32,815 bases of DNA from Prevotella sp. (GCA_017476785.1 JAFUZD010000138.1:1-32815); one strand, 5' to 3'. Shown: positions 23,089 to 32,603, numbered from the stretch's first letter. The notes: a model not told the origin generated them from the letters alone. Numbers and translations: made by a program.

Positions 23089-23096
23089 TATCTTTG
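23089..23096 (+). promoter_or_regulatory. Promoter -7 box of the division/cell wall cluster
   Basis: TATCTTTG is followed by CAACC as at the tRNA-Pro promoter. It lies 32 bp before the mraZ ATG and just behind the MraZ repeats. Confidence 0.75.
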
Positions 23097-23128
23097 CAAC
23101 CGAAGTCTTTATTAATAAAGAGGAACGT

Positions 23129-23572
23129 ATGCGTTTTATCGGTAATATAGAAGCCAAAATCGACACAAAGGGCCGCGCCTTTCTGCCAGCCACCTTCCGA
23201 CGGGTGTTGCAGGCAGGCGGCGAGGAACGTCTGGTGATGCGCAAAGACATCCACCAGCCGTGCCTCGTGCTCTACCCCGAGTCGGTATGGAACGCGCAGC
23301 TCGACGTGCTGCGGGCACGGCTCAACCGATGGAACCGACAGCACCAACAGCTGTTCCGCCAGTTCGTAAGCGAAGTGGAGCTCCTGACCCTCGATGCCAA
23401 CGGCCGCTTTCTCATTCCCAAGCGTTACCAGCGTATGGCGTCAATCGAGCAAGACATCAAGTTCGTAGGGCTGGACGACACCATCGAGATATGGAGTGCC
23501 GCCGAGGCCGAGAAAGCCCAGATGCAGGCAGAGGAGTTCGGCGTGGCATTAGAAGAGTTGATGGGCGAATAA
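23129..23572 (+). CDS. mraZ: Transcriptional regulator MraZ
   Basis: A 147-residue double AbrB-fold (SpoVT-AbrB) DNA-binding protein, first gene of the dcw cluster. Two related half-domains are seen: GNIEAKIDTKGRAFLPATFR (about 5-24) and LLTLDANGRFLIPKRYQ (about 87-103), each with the D-x-x-GR-x-x-(I/L)-P signature. MraZ forms rings and represses the dcw promoter in other bacteria. The frame extends upstream to 23054, but that part covers the operator and promoter; ATG 23129 with AGGAAC ahead is the start. Confidence 0.96.
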   Translation: MRFIGNIEAKIDTKGRAFLPATFRRVLQAGGEERLVMRKDIHQPCLVLYPESVWNAQLDVLRARLNRWNRQHQQLFRQFVSEVELLTLDANGRFLIPKRYQRMASIEQDIKFVGLDDTIEIWSAAEAEKAQMQAEEFGVALEELMGE

Positions 23573-23577
23573 AGAAA

Positions 23578-24477
23578 ATGGAGACGTATCACATACCCGT
23601 ATTGCTGAACGAGAGTATCGACGGACTAAACATCCGGCCCGATGGCATCTACGTCGACGTGACATTCGGGGGCGGCGGGCACAGCCGCGAGATACTGCGC
23701 CGACTGGGACCGACCGGTCACCTCTATGGTTTCGACCAAGATGCCGATGCCGAGAGGAACATCGTAGACGACAGCCGGTTTACCTTTGTCAGGAGCAACT
23801 TCAGGTATCTGACCAACTGGATGCGCTACTACGGCATCGACCGCATCGACGGTCTGCTGGCCGACTTGGGCGTATCGTCCCACCACTTCGACGATGCCGA
23901 GCGCGGATTCTCGTTCCGCTTCGACGCACCGCTGGATATGCGGATGAACAAACGGGCGGGAACGACGGCGGCTGACCTGCTGAACGAGTGCGACGAGGCA
24001 CGGCTGGCCGACATCTTCTACCTCTACGGCGAGATGAAGAGCGCACGCCGACTGGCAGCCGCCATCGTGAAAGAGCGCGCCCGGCAGCGCATCGGCACCA
24101 CAGGCCAGCTGGCCGCCATTGCCGAGCAGACGCTGGGGCCGCGGGGACGTAAGGAGATGGCACAGCTGTTTCAGGCCCTGCGCATCGAGGTTAACCACGA
24201 GATGGATGCCCTGCGCGACCTGCTGCGGGGTGCCACGGAACTGCTGGCCGAGGGTGGCCGGCTGAGCGTCATCACCTACCACTCGCTCGAGGACCGCATC
24301 GTGAAGAACGTGATGAAGGCCGGCAACCCGGAGGGAAAGGTGGAGCAAGACTTCTTCGGCCGCATCGCGGCACCCCTCAGGCCGGTGAACGGAAAGGTGG
24401 TCACGCCTACGGCCGAGGAGCAACAGCGCAACCCGCGCAGCCGCAGTGCCAAGCTGCGTATGGCCGAGAAGCAGTAA
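23578..24477 (+). CDS. rsmH: 16S rRNA (cytosine1402-N4)-methyltransferase
   Basis: A 299-residue SAM-dependent methyltransferase (MraW) that modifies C1402 in the ribosomal P site. It begins METYHIPVLLNESIDGL and has the SAM-binding loop VDVTFGGGGHSREIL, GLLADLGVSSHHFDDAERGF, FQALRIEVNHE and the ITYHSLEDRIVK motif. The C terminus RNPRSRSAKLRMAEK is typical. It starts 5 bp after the mraZ stop. Confidence 0.97.
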   Translation: METYHIPVLLNESIDGLNIRPDGIYVDVTFGGGGHSREILRRLGPTGHLYGFDQDADAERNIVDDSRFTFVRSNFRYLTNWMRYYGIDRIDGLLADLGVSSHHFDDAERGFSFRFDAPLDMRMNKRAGTTAADLLNECDEARLADIFYLYGEMKSARRLAAAIVKERARQRIGTTGQLAAIAEQTLGPRGRKEMAQLFQALRIEVNHEMDALRDLLRGATELLAEGGRLSVITYHSLEDRIVKNVMKAGNPEGKVEQDFFGRIAAPLRPVNGKVVTPTAEEQQRNPRSRSAKLRMAEKQ

Positions 24478-24513
24478 CAGGAACCACACAAGCAGCAAAG
24501 AGAGCAACAATAT

Positions 24514-24975
24514 ATGGCAGAAAAGAAAGACAGAGACGAAGAGCAGCTGAAAGCCAAGCAGGAGGCGCAGACCGCCGCCAGCGACGAGGCTCCGCTGAAA
24601 GCGACGCTGAAGAAAATCAAGGAAAGCGTGCGCGAGGACGACCCCAAGCCCTCGGGCTCCGTCAACCTGCGTACCATTCTGGGCGGCGACATCCTCAATG
24701 CCAGTCTGGTGCGCTCGCACATCTGGCTGTTCGTGCTCATCGTGGGCATCACCATTGTCTACGTGGCTTTCCGCTACCAATGCCAACAGGACATCCTCAC
24801 CATCGACCAGTTGAAGACCCAGCTGAAAGATGCCAAGTATCGCGCACTGTCAAGCTCGTCGACGCTGACCGAGCGTTGCCGCGAGAGCCACGTGCTCGAC
24901 ATATTGAAGAACAATAAGGACTCGCTGCTCCACATCGCCGACCAGCCACCTTATATAATAATGGTACCGAAATGA
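24514..24975 (+). CDS. ftsL: FtsL-like division protein
   Basis: A 153-residue bitopic protein. A charged cytoplasmic N terminus (about 1-66) is followed by one transmembrane segment (HIWLFVLIVGITIVYVAF, about 69-86) and a short periplasmic region with a coiled-coil start (ILTIDQLKTQLKDAKYRALS). Position between rsmH and ftsI, size and topology identify it as the Bacteroidetes FtsL equivalent, part of the FtsQLB complex; sequence conservation in this family is low. Its stop overlaps the ftsI start (ATGA). Confidence 0.85.
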   Translation: MAEKKDRDEEQLKAKQEAQTAASDEAPLKATLKKIKESVREDDPKPSGSVNLRTILGGDILNASLVRSHIWLFVLIVGITIVYVAFRYQCQQDILTIDQLKTQLKDAKYRALSSSSTLTERCRESHVLDILKNNKDSLLHIADQPPYIIMVPK

Positions 24976-27143
24976 GCAAGTTTGACAACGACAAAGTAAT
25001 GCCGCGCTATTTCCTGATAGCTGTCGTGCTGACCATCATCGGCATCGCCGTCTTGGGCAGGGCGCTCTATATTATGATTGCGCAGAAGGACTACTGGGAG
25101 GTGGTGGCCGACAAGCTGAAGGTGGTCAACAGGCCCGACGAGGCAACCCGAGGCAACATCTTGAGCTGCGACGGGCAACTGATGGCTACCTCGATTCCCG
25201 AATACAAGATATTTATGGACTACCGCGCCACGGAGGAAGACACGGCGTGGTGCCACAAGCGCGACACCCTGTGGAACGAGAAGCTGGACAGCCTGTGCGA
25301 CGGGCTGCACGACATATTCCCCTCGATGACGGCCGCCGAGTTCAAAGCGCGGCTGCAAGAGGGCAAGCGGCTGCAGAAGCGCCACTGGCCGGTGTACAAG
25401 CAGCGACTGGACTACAACACCTTCTGTCGCGTCAAGCAGCTGCCCTTCTTCAACTTGGGCCGCCGCAGCGGATTCCACTACGACGAGGAGAAGAACGCCC
25501 GCCGGCGCCCGTTCCGCTCGCTGGCCCAGCGCACCGTGGGCGATATGTATGGCGGCATTGACTCGGCACGCTGCGGACTGGAGCTCTTCTACGACTCCAT
25601 CCTGCGCGGCACGCCGGGCATCAAGAACCGCATTAAGGTGCTCAACCGATACACCGACATCCCCGTGCAGCTGCCTATCGACGGCTGCGACATCATCACG
25701 ACCATCGACGTGAATATGCAGGACATCGCCGAACGGGCCGTCATAGACCAGATGAAGGTACAGAACTGCGACCTCGGCGTGGCCATCCTGATGGAGGTGG
25801 AGACGGGCGACGTGAAAGCCATCGTCAATATGACACGCCTGCACGACAAACAGGGCAACCCCTACTATGCCGAAATCAAGAACAATGCCATTGCCGACCT
25901 GCGCGAACCGGGCTCCGTGTTCAAGACGGCCTCGATGATGGTGGCACTGGAGGACGGCGTGGTAGACACCAACTACGTGCAGGAGGCCTGCGGTGGCACC
26001 TACAAAATGCACGGACGGGATATGAGAGACCACAACTGGCGCAACGGCGGATACGGACGGCAGACATTCTCCGAAATCGTGGAGCACAGCTCGAACATCG
26101 GTGTCAGCCGCATCATTGACAGCCACTACGGACACCGACCTGAGAAATTCGTCAAAGGCATCTACCGCACCGGACTGGCCGACGACCTGCACCTGCCGCT
26201 TTACGGCTATGCCAAGCCGCGCATCCGTATGCCCAAGAAGAACAGCCGCAACCAATACACCAACTGGAGCAAGACGGCACTGCCGTGGATGAGCATCGGC
26301 TACGAGACGCAGATACCGCCCATCTCGACCGTCACGTTCTACAACGCCATTGCCAACGGCGGCAAGATGATGCGCCCGCGCTTCATCAAGAGCATCGTCA
26401 AGAACGGCGAGGTCATCGAGGAGTTTGAGCCCGTGGTGCAACGCGAACAGATATGCAGCCCCAAGACGCTGAAGAAGATGCAGACAATACTGGAGCGCGT
26501 GGTCACCCGCGGCACTGGCAAGAAAGCAGGCTCGCGCACCTTCAGGACCGCCGGCAAGACGGGCACGGCCCAGATAGCAGAAGGCGGCGGATACAAGACG
26601 GGCACGGTGAAATACTGGCTGTCGTTTGCCGGCTACTTCCCGGCTGACGCCCCGCGCTACAGCTGCATCGTATGCCTCAAGAAAGCGGGCATACCCGCAT
26701 CGGGCGGATTCAGCGCCGAGGTGTTCCACCACATCTCCGAGGGCGTGATGGCCCGCTACCTGAAGCGCGACGTCAAGAGTGCACGCGACACGACCTCGAT
26801 CCTGATTCCCGACGTGAAGAATGGCAACGTGCTGGCAGCCGACTACGTGCTGGGACAGCTGGACATCAAGACCTCCAACGGCTGGGACGGCTCGTATGCC
26901 AGCGGCAATCCCATCTGGGGAACGGCCACCCGCCAGCAGAAAGAGGTGGCACTGGGACGCACGAAGACGGCCGACAACATCACACCCGACGTGACGGGAA
27001 TGGGTGCACGCGATGCCGTCTACCTGCTGGAGAGCCGCGGCCTGCGCGTCAGAATGAACGGACGCGGGCGCGTGGTCAAGCAGAGCTATCCGGCCGGACG
27101 CGCCATAGCGAGGGGCAGCGAGTGCGTGCTGACAATGAACTGA
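24972..27143 (+). CDS. ftsI: Penicillin-binding protein, FtsI-type transpeptidase with C-terminal PASTA domain
   Basis: A 723-residue class B PBP for septal peptidoglycan cross-linking. It has one N-terminal transmembrane segment (about 11-34), a PBP dimerisation/pedestal domain, then the transpeptidase domain with active-site S315 in PGSVFK (SxxK), S373-S-N375 (SxN) and K529-T-G (KTG). The C terminus (about 675-723, TPDVTGMGARDAVYLLESRG) is one PASTA domain, as in Bacteroidetes FtsI. It works with FtsW, encoded four genes downstream. Confidence 0.96.
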   Translation: MSKFDNDKVMPRYFLIAVVLTIIGIAVLGRALYIMIAQKDYWEVVADKLKVVNRPDEATRGNILSCDGQLMATSIPEYKIFMDYRATEEDTAWCHKRDTLWNEKLDSLCDGLHDIFPSMTAAEFKARLQEGKRLQKRHWPVYKQRLDYNTFCRVKQLPFFNLGRRSGFHYDEEKNARRRPFRSLAQRTVGDMYGGIDSARCGLELFYDSILRGTPGIKNRIKVLNRYTDIPVQLPIDGCDIITTIDVNMQDIAERAVIDQMKVQNCDLGVAILMEVETGDVKAIVNMTRLHDKQGNPYYAEIKNNAIADLREPGSVFKTASMMVALEDGVVDTNYVQEACGGTYKMHGRDMRDHNWRNGGYGRQTFSEIVEHSSNIGVSRIIDSHYGHRPEKFVKGIYRTGLADDLHLPLYGYAKPRIRMPKKNSRNQYTNWSKTALPWMSIGYETQIPPISTVTFYNAIANGGKMMRPRFIKSIVKNGEVIEEFEPVVQREQICSPKTLKKMQTILERVVTRGTGKKAGSRTFRTAGKTGTAQIAEGGGYKTGTVKYWLSFAGYFPADAPRYSCIVCLKKAGIPASGGFSAEVFHHISEGVMARYLKRDVKSARDTTSILIPDVKNGNVLAADYVLGQLDIKTSNGWDGSYASGNPIWGTATRQQKEVALGRTKTADNITPDVTGMGARDAVYLLESRGLRVRMNGRGRVVKQSYPAGRAIARGSECVLTMN

Positions 27144-27182
27144 GACAACCTATCAATCTGTATATATAATATAATAAGGTAT

Positions 27183-28637
27183 ATGAAACTAAGTGAGCTA
27201 CTCAAGAACATCAAGCCGCTGAACATCATCGGCAATGCCGATGCAGACATCACGGGGGTGAACATTGACTCGCGCAAGATAGAAGCGGGCCATCTATTTG
27301 CGGCCATCAAAGGCACTCAGACCGACGGGCACCGCTTCATCCCGAAGGCGCTGGAGCTGGGGGCTGTCGCCATTCTGTGCGAAGACATCCCGGCAGAGCG
27401 GGCCGACGGCATCACCTACGTTCAGGTGGAGTCTACCGAAGAGGCCATCGGGCCGGTGGCCACGCTGTTCTACGGCGACCCCTCGAGCCGACTGAAGCTG
27501 GTGGGCGTAACGGGAACCAACGGCAAGACGACCATCGCCACCTTATTATATAATATGTTCCGTAAGTTCGGCCACCGCTGCGGACTGCTCTCGACCGTAT
27601 GCAACTACATCGAGGACGAGGCCATCCCGGCCGACCATACCACGCCCGACCCCATTGAGCTGAACCGGCTGCTGCACCAGATGGTGGAGGCCGGCTGCGA
27701 ATACGCCTTTATGGAGTGCTCCAGCCACGCCATCGCCCAGCACCGCATTGGCGGACTGAAGTTTGCCGGCGGGCTGTTTACCAACCTGACACGCGACCAT
27801 CTGGACTACCATAAGACGGTGGAGAACTACCGTAACGCCAAGAAAGCCTTCTTCGACCAGCTGCCTAAGACGGCTTTCGCTATCACGAATGCTGACGACA
27901 AGAACGGCAGCTTTATGGTGCAGAACACCAAAGCCACCGTCAAGACCTACTCTACCCGCACGCTGGCCGACTTCCGCGCACGCATCGTGGAGTGCCACTT
28001 CGAGGGAATGTATCTTGAAATCAACGGCCGCGAGGTGGGTGTGCAGTTTATCGGCAAGTTCAACGTGAGCAACCTCTTGGCCGTCTATGGAGCCGCCACG
28101 ATGCTGGGCAAGCAGCCCGAAGACATCCTCGTGGTGCTGAGCACGCTGAAAAGTGTCAGCGGCCGACTGGAGCCCATCCGCTCGCCCGAGGGCTATACGG
28201 CCGTAGTAGACTATGCCCACACACCCGACGCGCTGGAGAACGTGCTGCGCGCCATCAACGAGGTGCTGGAGGGCAAAGGCGGTAAGGTCATCACCGTATG
28301 CGGCGCAGGCGGCAACCGCGACAAAGGCAAGCGTCCCCTGATGGCACAGGAAGCCGTGAAACAGAGCGACCGGGTCATCATCACGAGCGACAACCCCCGC
28401 TTCGAGGAGCCGCAGGACATCATCAACGATATGCTGGCCGGGCTGGACCAGAAGCAGATGAAGAAGGTGGTCAGCATCGTCGACCGCCGCGAGGCCATCC
28501 GCACGGCCTGTATGATGGCCGAGAAAGGCGACGTCATCCTCATTGCCGGAAAGGGACACGAGGACTATCAGGAAATCAAGGGCGTGAAACATCACTTCGA
28601 CGACCGCGAGGTGGTGAGGGAGATTTTTGGGAGTTAA
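27183..28637 (+). CDS. murE: UDP-N-acetylmuramoyl-tripeptide synthetase, meso-diaminopimelate-adding
   Basis: A 484-residue Mur ligase adding the third stem-peptide residue. The ATP loop [14 protein letters not shown] has K115; other signatures are [22 protein letters not shown] and [14 protein letters not shown]. The substrate-selecting motif is D403-N-P-R406, the form found in enzymes that add meso-DAP rather than lysine. The last two codons and stop (GGG AGT TAA) are the first unit of a 9-bp tandem repeat. The start is preceded by an AT-rich leader with AAGG. Confidence 0.97.
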   Translation: MKLSELLKNIKPLNIIGNADADITGVNIDSRKIEAGHLFAAIKGTQTDGHRFIPKALELGAVAILCEDIPAERADGITYVQVESTEEAIGPVATLFYGDPSSRLKLVGVTGTNGKTTIATLLYNMFRKFGHRCGLLSTVCNYIEDEAIPADHTTPDPIELNRLLHQMVEAGCEYAFMECSSHAIAQHRIGGLKFAGGLFTNLTRDHLDYHKTVENYRNAKKAFFDQLPKTAFAITNADDKNGSFMVQNTKATVKTYSTRTLADFRARIVECHFEGMYLEINGREVGVQFIGKFNVSNLLAVYGAATMLGKQPEDILVVLSTLKSVSGRLEPIRSPEGYTAVVDYAHTPDALENVLRAINEVLEGKGGKVITVCGAGGNRDKGKRPLMAQEAVKQSDRVIITSDNPRFEEPQDIINDMLAGLDQKQMKKVVSIVDRREAIRTACMMAEKGDVILIAGKGHEDYQEIKGVKHHFDDREVVREIFGS

Positions 28638-28664
28638 CGGAGTTAAGGGAGTTAAAGGAGTTAA
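28629..28664 (+). repeat. Four 9-bp tandem repeats across the murE stop
   Basis: GGGAGTTAA, CGGAGTTAA, GGGAGTTAA and AGGAGTTAA follow without gaps. The first unit is the end of murE including its stop codon. Each later unit gives another in-frame stop and another GGAG, a possible ribosome-binding core, ahead of mraY (ATG at 28677). Confidence 0.95.
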
Positions 28665-28676
28665 AGACATTAGTTT

Positions 28677-29948
28677 ATGCTGTACTATCTGTTTCGTTTC
28701 TTAGACGAATTCGGCATTCCCGGTTCGCATCTGTGGGCATACATCTCGTTCCGCTCACTGCTAGCATTGATTCTGTCGCTGATTATCTCGGCGTGGTTCG
28801 GCGAGAAGTTCATCAAGTGGATGAAGCGCCGCAACATTTCCGAGACTGCCCGCGATGCCAGCATCGACCCCTTCGGCGTAGAGAAGAAAGGCGTACCCAC
28901 GATGGGCGGCATCATCATCATCGTCAGCATCCTCGTGCCCGTGCTGCTGCTGGGACGTATGCGCAACATCTATCTCATCCTGATGATTATCACCACGGTA
29001 TGGCTGGGATTCCTCGGATTTCTGGACGACTACATCAAGATATTCAAGAAGAACAAAGAAGGACTGAAGGGTAAGTATAAGATTGTGGGGCAGGTAAGCA
29101 TCGGCCTCATCGTGGGACTTGTGCTCTATCTGAGCCCCGACGCCGTGGTGCGCGAGAACATCACCGTGGAACAGCAGAACCAAGAGGTGGTGGTGAAGCA
29201 TAAGAGCACGGCCGTGAAGTCGCTGAAGACCACCATCCCTTTCATCAAGAACCACAACCTCGACTACTCCAGACTGATGTCGTTCTGTGGCAAGTACCGC
29301 GTCGCAGCAGGATGGATTGTCTTTGTCGTGATGACCATCATCGTGGTAACTGCCGTGAGCAACGGCGCCAACCTGAACGACGGGATGGACGGGATGTGCG
29401 CCGGCAACTCGGCCATCATCGGCGTGGTGCTTGGCATTCTGGCCTACGTGTCCAGCCACATCGGCTATGCCGCCTACTTCGACATAATGTACATTCCCGA
29501 CGCGCAAGAGCTGGTCGTCTTCATCTGTGCCTTCGTGGGTGCAATGATTGGATTCCTCTGGTACAACGCCTACCCCGCCCAAGTGTTTATGGGCGATACC
29601 GGCTCGCTGACCATCGGCGGCATCATCGGCGTCTGCGCAGTCATCATCCATAAGGAGCTGATGCTGCCCATCCTGTGCGGCATCTTCTTCGTAGAGAGCC
29701 TGAGCGTCATCATACAGACCCAGTGGTTCAAGATTCAGAAGAAGAAGGGACGCCGCATCCGCGTGTTCCGCGCCACGCCGATACACGACACCTTCCGGCG
29801 ACTGGACTCGCAGCTCGACGCCACAAGCACCTATATCCTGCGCGGCTGGCCACGCAGGCCGTTCCACGAGTCGAAAATCACCATCCGCTTCTGGATTACC
29901 ACCATCATATTAGCCGCATTAACGATTATAACACTGAAGATAAGATGA
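28677..29948 (+). CDS. mraY: Phospho-N-acetylmuramoyl-pentapeptide-transferase
   Basis: A 423-residue integral membrane enzyme that transfers phospho-MurNAc-pentapeptide to undecaprenyl phosphate, giving lipid I. About ten membrane helices are seen. Catalytic segments are GVPTMGGIIII, FLGFLDDYIKIFKKNKEGLKGKYK (Mg-binding DD), NGANLNDGMDGMCAG (variant of NLTDGLDGL) and FMGDTGSLTIGG. The extra region around 160-190 makes it longer than E. coli MraY (360), as is usual in Bacteroidetes. Its stop overlaps the murD start. Confidence 0.97.
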   Translation: MLYYLFRFLDEFGIPGSHLWAYISFRSLLALILSLIISAWFGEKFIKWMKRRNISETARDASIDPFGVEKKGVPTMGGIIIIVSILVPVLLLGRMRNIYLILMIITTVWLGFLGFLDDYIKIFKKNKEGLKGKYKIVGQVSIGLIVGLVLYLSPDAVVRENITVEQQNQEVVVKHKSTAVKSLKTTIPFIKNHNLDYSRLMSFCGKYRVAAGWIVFVVMTIIVVTAVSNGANLNDGMDGMCAGNSAIIGVVLGILAYVSSHIGYAAYFDIMYIPDAQELVVFICAFVGAMIGFLWYNAYPAQVFMGDTGSLTIGGIIGVCAVIIHKELMLPILCGIFFVESLSVIIQTQWFKIQKKKGRRIRVFRATPIHDTFRRLDSQLDATSTYILRGWPRRPFHESKITIRFWITTIILAALTIITLKIR

Positions 29949-31276
29949 GCAAGATAGCCATATTAGGAGCCGGAGAGAGCGGGGCGGGAGCCGCCGTACT
30001 GGCCAAGAAGCAGGGATTCGACGTATTCGTTAGCGATATGTCGAGAATCAGCGACAAATACAAGAAGCTGCTCGACGACCACCAGATAGAATGGGAAGAA
30101 GGCCGCCACAGCGAGGACCGCATACTCGATGCCGACGAGGTCATCAAGAGTCCCGGCATACCCGACACGGCGCCGATGATTGTGAAGGTGAAGGCACGCG
30201 GCATACGCATCATCAGCGAGATTGAGTTTGCCGGACGCTACACCGACTCGAAGATGATCTGCATCACGGGCTCCAACGGCAAGACCACCACCACCAGCCT
30301 CATCTACCACATCTTCCGCGAAGCAGGCTACGACGCAGGGCTGGCCGGCAACATCGGCAACTCGCTGGCGCTGCAGGTGGCAGAGGAGCCGCACGCCTAC
30401 TACATCATAGAGCTCAGCTCGTTCCAGCTGGACAATATGTATGACTTCCGCGCCGACATTGCCATCCTGCTCAACATCACGCCCGACCATCTGGACCGCT
30501 ACGACAACAAGATGCAGAACTACGTGGATGCCAAGATGCGCATCATCCAGAACCAGACGCCGCAGGACGCCTTCATCTACTGGAACGACGACCCCATCAT
30601 CAGTCGCGAACTGAAGAAATATGACATCAAAGCCATACAGTATCCGTTCTCGGAACTGAAGGAGCGCGGCAGCATAGGCTACATCGAGGAGGGACAATAC
30701 ACCATCGAGAAGCCCACGCCCTTCAATATGGAGCAAGAGTCGCTCAGTCTGTCGGGCAGGCACAATGTGTACAACTCGCTGGCTGCCGGCATCGCCACCA
30801 ACATTGCCGGCATCAAGAAAGACGTGATACGTCGCGCACTGAGCGAGTTCCCCGGCGTAGAGCACCGACTGGAGAAGGTGTGCACCGTGCGCGGCGTGCA
30901 ATACATCAACGACTCAAAGGCCACCAACGTGGATGCCTGCTGGTATGCGCTGGAGTCGATGAAGACCAAGACCATCCTCATCATCGGCGGCAAAGACAAA
31001 GGCAACGACTACGAGCCCATCAAGCCGCTCGTTAAGGAGAAGTGCGCCGGACTGGTGTATCTCGGTGCCGACAACCAGAAACTGCACGACAACTTCGACG
31101 CGCTGGGACTGCCCGTGCGCGACACTCACTCAATGCGCGAGTGCATCGAGGCCTGCTACGAGATGGCCCAGCCGGGAATGACCGTGCTGCTCAGCCCCTG
31201 CTGCGCCTCGTTCGACCTCTTCAAGAATATGGAGGACCGCGGCGAACAATTTAAAGAACTGGCAAGAAATCTGTAA
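29945..31276 (+). CDS. murD: UDP-N-acetylmuramoylalanine--D-glutamate ligase
   Basis: A 443-residue Mur ligase adding D-Glu to UDP-MurNAc-L-Ala. The N-terminal Rossmann-like segment IAILGAGESGAGAAVLA binds UDP; the ATP loop ITGSNGKTTTTSLIYH has K113; then ELSSFQLDNM, ILLNITPDHLDRY, YINDSKATNVDA and LLSPCCASFD. ATG 29945 overlaps the mraY stop (ATGA); the longer open frame upstream is inside mraY and has no homology. Confidence 0.97.
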   Translation: MSKIAILGAGESGAGAAVLAKKQGFDVFVSDMSRISDKYKKLLDDHQIEWEEGRHSEDRILDADEVIKSPGIPDTAPMIVKVKARGIRIISEIEFAGRYTDSKMICITGSNGKTTTTSLIYHIFREAGYDAGLAGNIGNSLALQVAEEPHAYYIIELSSFQLDNMYDFRADIAILLNITPDHLDRYDNKMQNYVDAKMRIIQNQTPQDAFIYWNDDPIISRELKKYDIKAIQYPFSELKERGSIGYIEEGQYTIEKPTPFNMEQESLSLSGRHNVYNSLAAGIATNIAGIKKDVIRRALSEFPGVEHRLEKVCTVRGVQYINDSKATNVDACWYALESMKTKTILIIGGKDKGNDYEPIKPLVKEKCAGLVYLGADNQKLHDNFDALGLPVRDTHSMRECIEACYEMAQPGMTVLLSPCCASFDLFKNMEDRGEQFKELARNL

Positions 31277-32518
31277 ATGAACCATAAGATAGGCAACATA
31301 TTCAAAGGCGACAAGGTCATCTGGATGGTGTTCTTCTTCCTGTGTATGATCAGTATTGTCGAGGTGTTCTCAGCCTCGTCCAACCTGACCTATCGCAGCC
31401 ACAACTACATCGGCCCCATCCTCTACCACTCGTCTACCATCATCTTCGGGGTTGTGGTGGCCATCATCACGCTGAACATTCCCTGCCGATACTTCAAGAT
31501 AATGACGCTGCCACTGCTGGCCATCAGCCTCTTCACCCTGCTGTGGGTGCTCGTAGGCGGCGAGACCATCAACGGTGCCAACCGCGTCATCAGCCTCTTC
31601 GGGCTGACTTTCCAGCCGTCAGAGATTGCCAAAGGCTCAGTGGTTCTGGCTTCAGCCCAGATACTCAGTGCCACCCAGCACGAGGACGGAGCCGACAAGA
31701 AAGCCTTCAAATGGATTATGTGGATTACGCTGGTGGCTGCCATACTCATCGGAAAAGAGAACCTGTCGACGGCTGCACTGCTGGTGCTCGTCGTTATCCT
31801 GATGATGTTCATAGGCCGCGTTCCTAAGGCACTGCTGCTCAAGCTCATCGGCATACTGGTGCTGGGGGCTGTCTTTGCCGTATCGGCCGTGATGCTGGTA
31901 GGCAACAGCAACGTCGACGAACAGGAGGCCGAGGGAGCACCGACAGAGAAAGGATGGGTGGCCAAGCAGCTGCACCGCGCCGACACGTGGAAAGGCCGCA
32001 TCCTCTCGTTCTTTGAGGAGCTGCCGCCACCAGAGGACTACAACGTAGACAAGAACCAGCAAGTGGCTCACGCCAACATTGCCATCGCCTCGTCGGGAAT
32101 CATCGGGAAAGGACCGGGGCAGTCGGTAGAGCGCGACTTCCTGCCGCAGGCTTTCTCCGACTTCATCTACTCCATCATCATCGAGGAGCTGGGTATTCTG
32201 GGTGCCACCGCCGTGGTGTTCCTCTATATCATCCTGCTCTATCGGACAGCGCGCATTGCCAGCCGCTGCGAGAACAACTTCCCGGCCTTCCTCGCGATGG
32301 GACTGGCCCTGCTGCTGGTGGTGCAGGCCACGTTCAATATGATGGTGGCCGTGGGTTTCGCCCCCGTCACCGGCCAGCCATTGCCGCTCGTCTCGAAGGG
32401 CGGCACGTCGACCATCATCAACTGCGCCTACATCGGTGTCATCCTCAGTGTGAGCCGCTCGGCCAAGATGAAAGGCGAGAAAGCAGTAAGGAAGAAAGCT
32501 GTCTCGGGAGGAGCCTGA
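31277..32518 (+). CDS. ftsW: Peptidoglycan glycosyltransferase FtsW
   Basis: A 413-residue SEDS-family membrane protein that polymerises glycan strands at the septum together with FtsI. About ten hydrophobic segments are seen. Conserved parts are FQPSEIAKGSVVL, the extracellular ANIAIASSGIIGKGPGQS, the QAFSDFIYSIIIEELG segment with the conserved Asp/Glu, and PLPLVSKGGTSTIINCAYIG near the C terminus. ATG follows directly on the murD stop codon. Confidence 0.96.
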   Translation: MNHKIGNIFKGDKVIWMVFFFLCMISIVEVFSASSNLTYRSHNYIGPILYHSSTIIFGVVVAIITLNIPCRYFKIMTLPLLAISLFTLLWVLVGGETINGANRVISLFGLTFQPSEIAKGSVVLASAQILSATQHEDGADKKAFKWIMWITLVAAILIGKENLSTAALLVLVVILMMFIGRVPKALLLKLIGILVLGAVFAVSAVMLVGNSNVDEQEAEGAPTEKGWVAKQLHRADTWKGRILSFFEELPPPEDYNVDKNQQVAHANIAIASSGIIGKGPGQSVERDFLPQAFSDFIYSIIIEELGILGATAVVFLYIILLYRTARIASRCENNFPAFLAMGLALLLVVQATFNMMVAVGFAPVTGQPLPLVSKGGTSTIINCAYIGVILSVSRSAKMKGEKAVRKKAVSGGA

Positions 32519-32533
32519 CGATTGAGCCAGCAT

Positions 32534-32596
32534 AAATTTACGCGTGAATTTGCCAAATTTACGCGTGAATTTGCAGAATTTACGTGTAAATTCATT
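32534..32596. repeat. Three 21-bp palindromic direct repeats before murG
   Basis: Units start at 32534, 32555 and 32576. The first two share AAATTTACGCGTGAATTTGC; the third is diverged (AATTTACGTGTAAATTC). Each unit is centred on an ACGCGT or ACGTGT inverted repeat. The second unit supplies the likely -33 TTTG of the murG promoter. Confidence 0.9.
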
Positions 32597-32603
32597 AATT
32601 TTG
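32570..32603 (+). promoter_or_regulatory. Internal promoter for murG
   Basis: TTTG (32570-32573) is 22 bp from TAATTTTG (32596-32603), slightly longer than the usual spacer. It indicates that murG and the genes behind it can be transcribed apart from the mraZ promoter. Confidence 0.65.
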
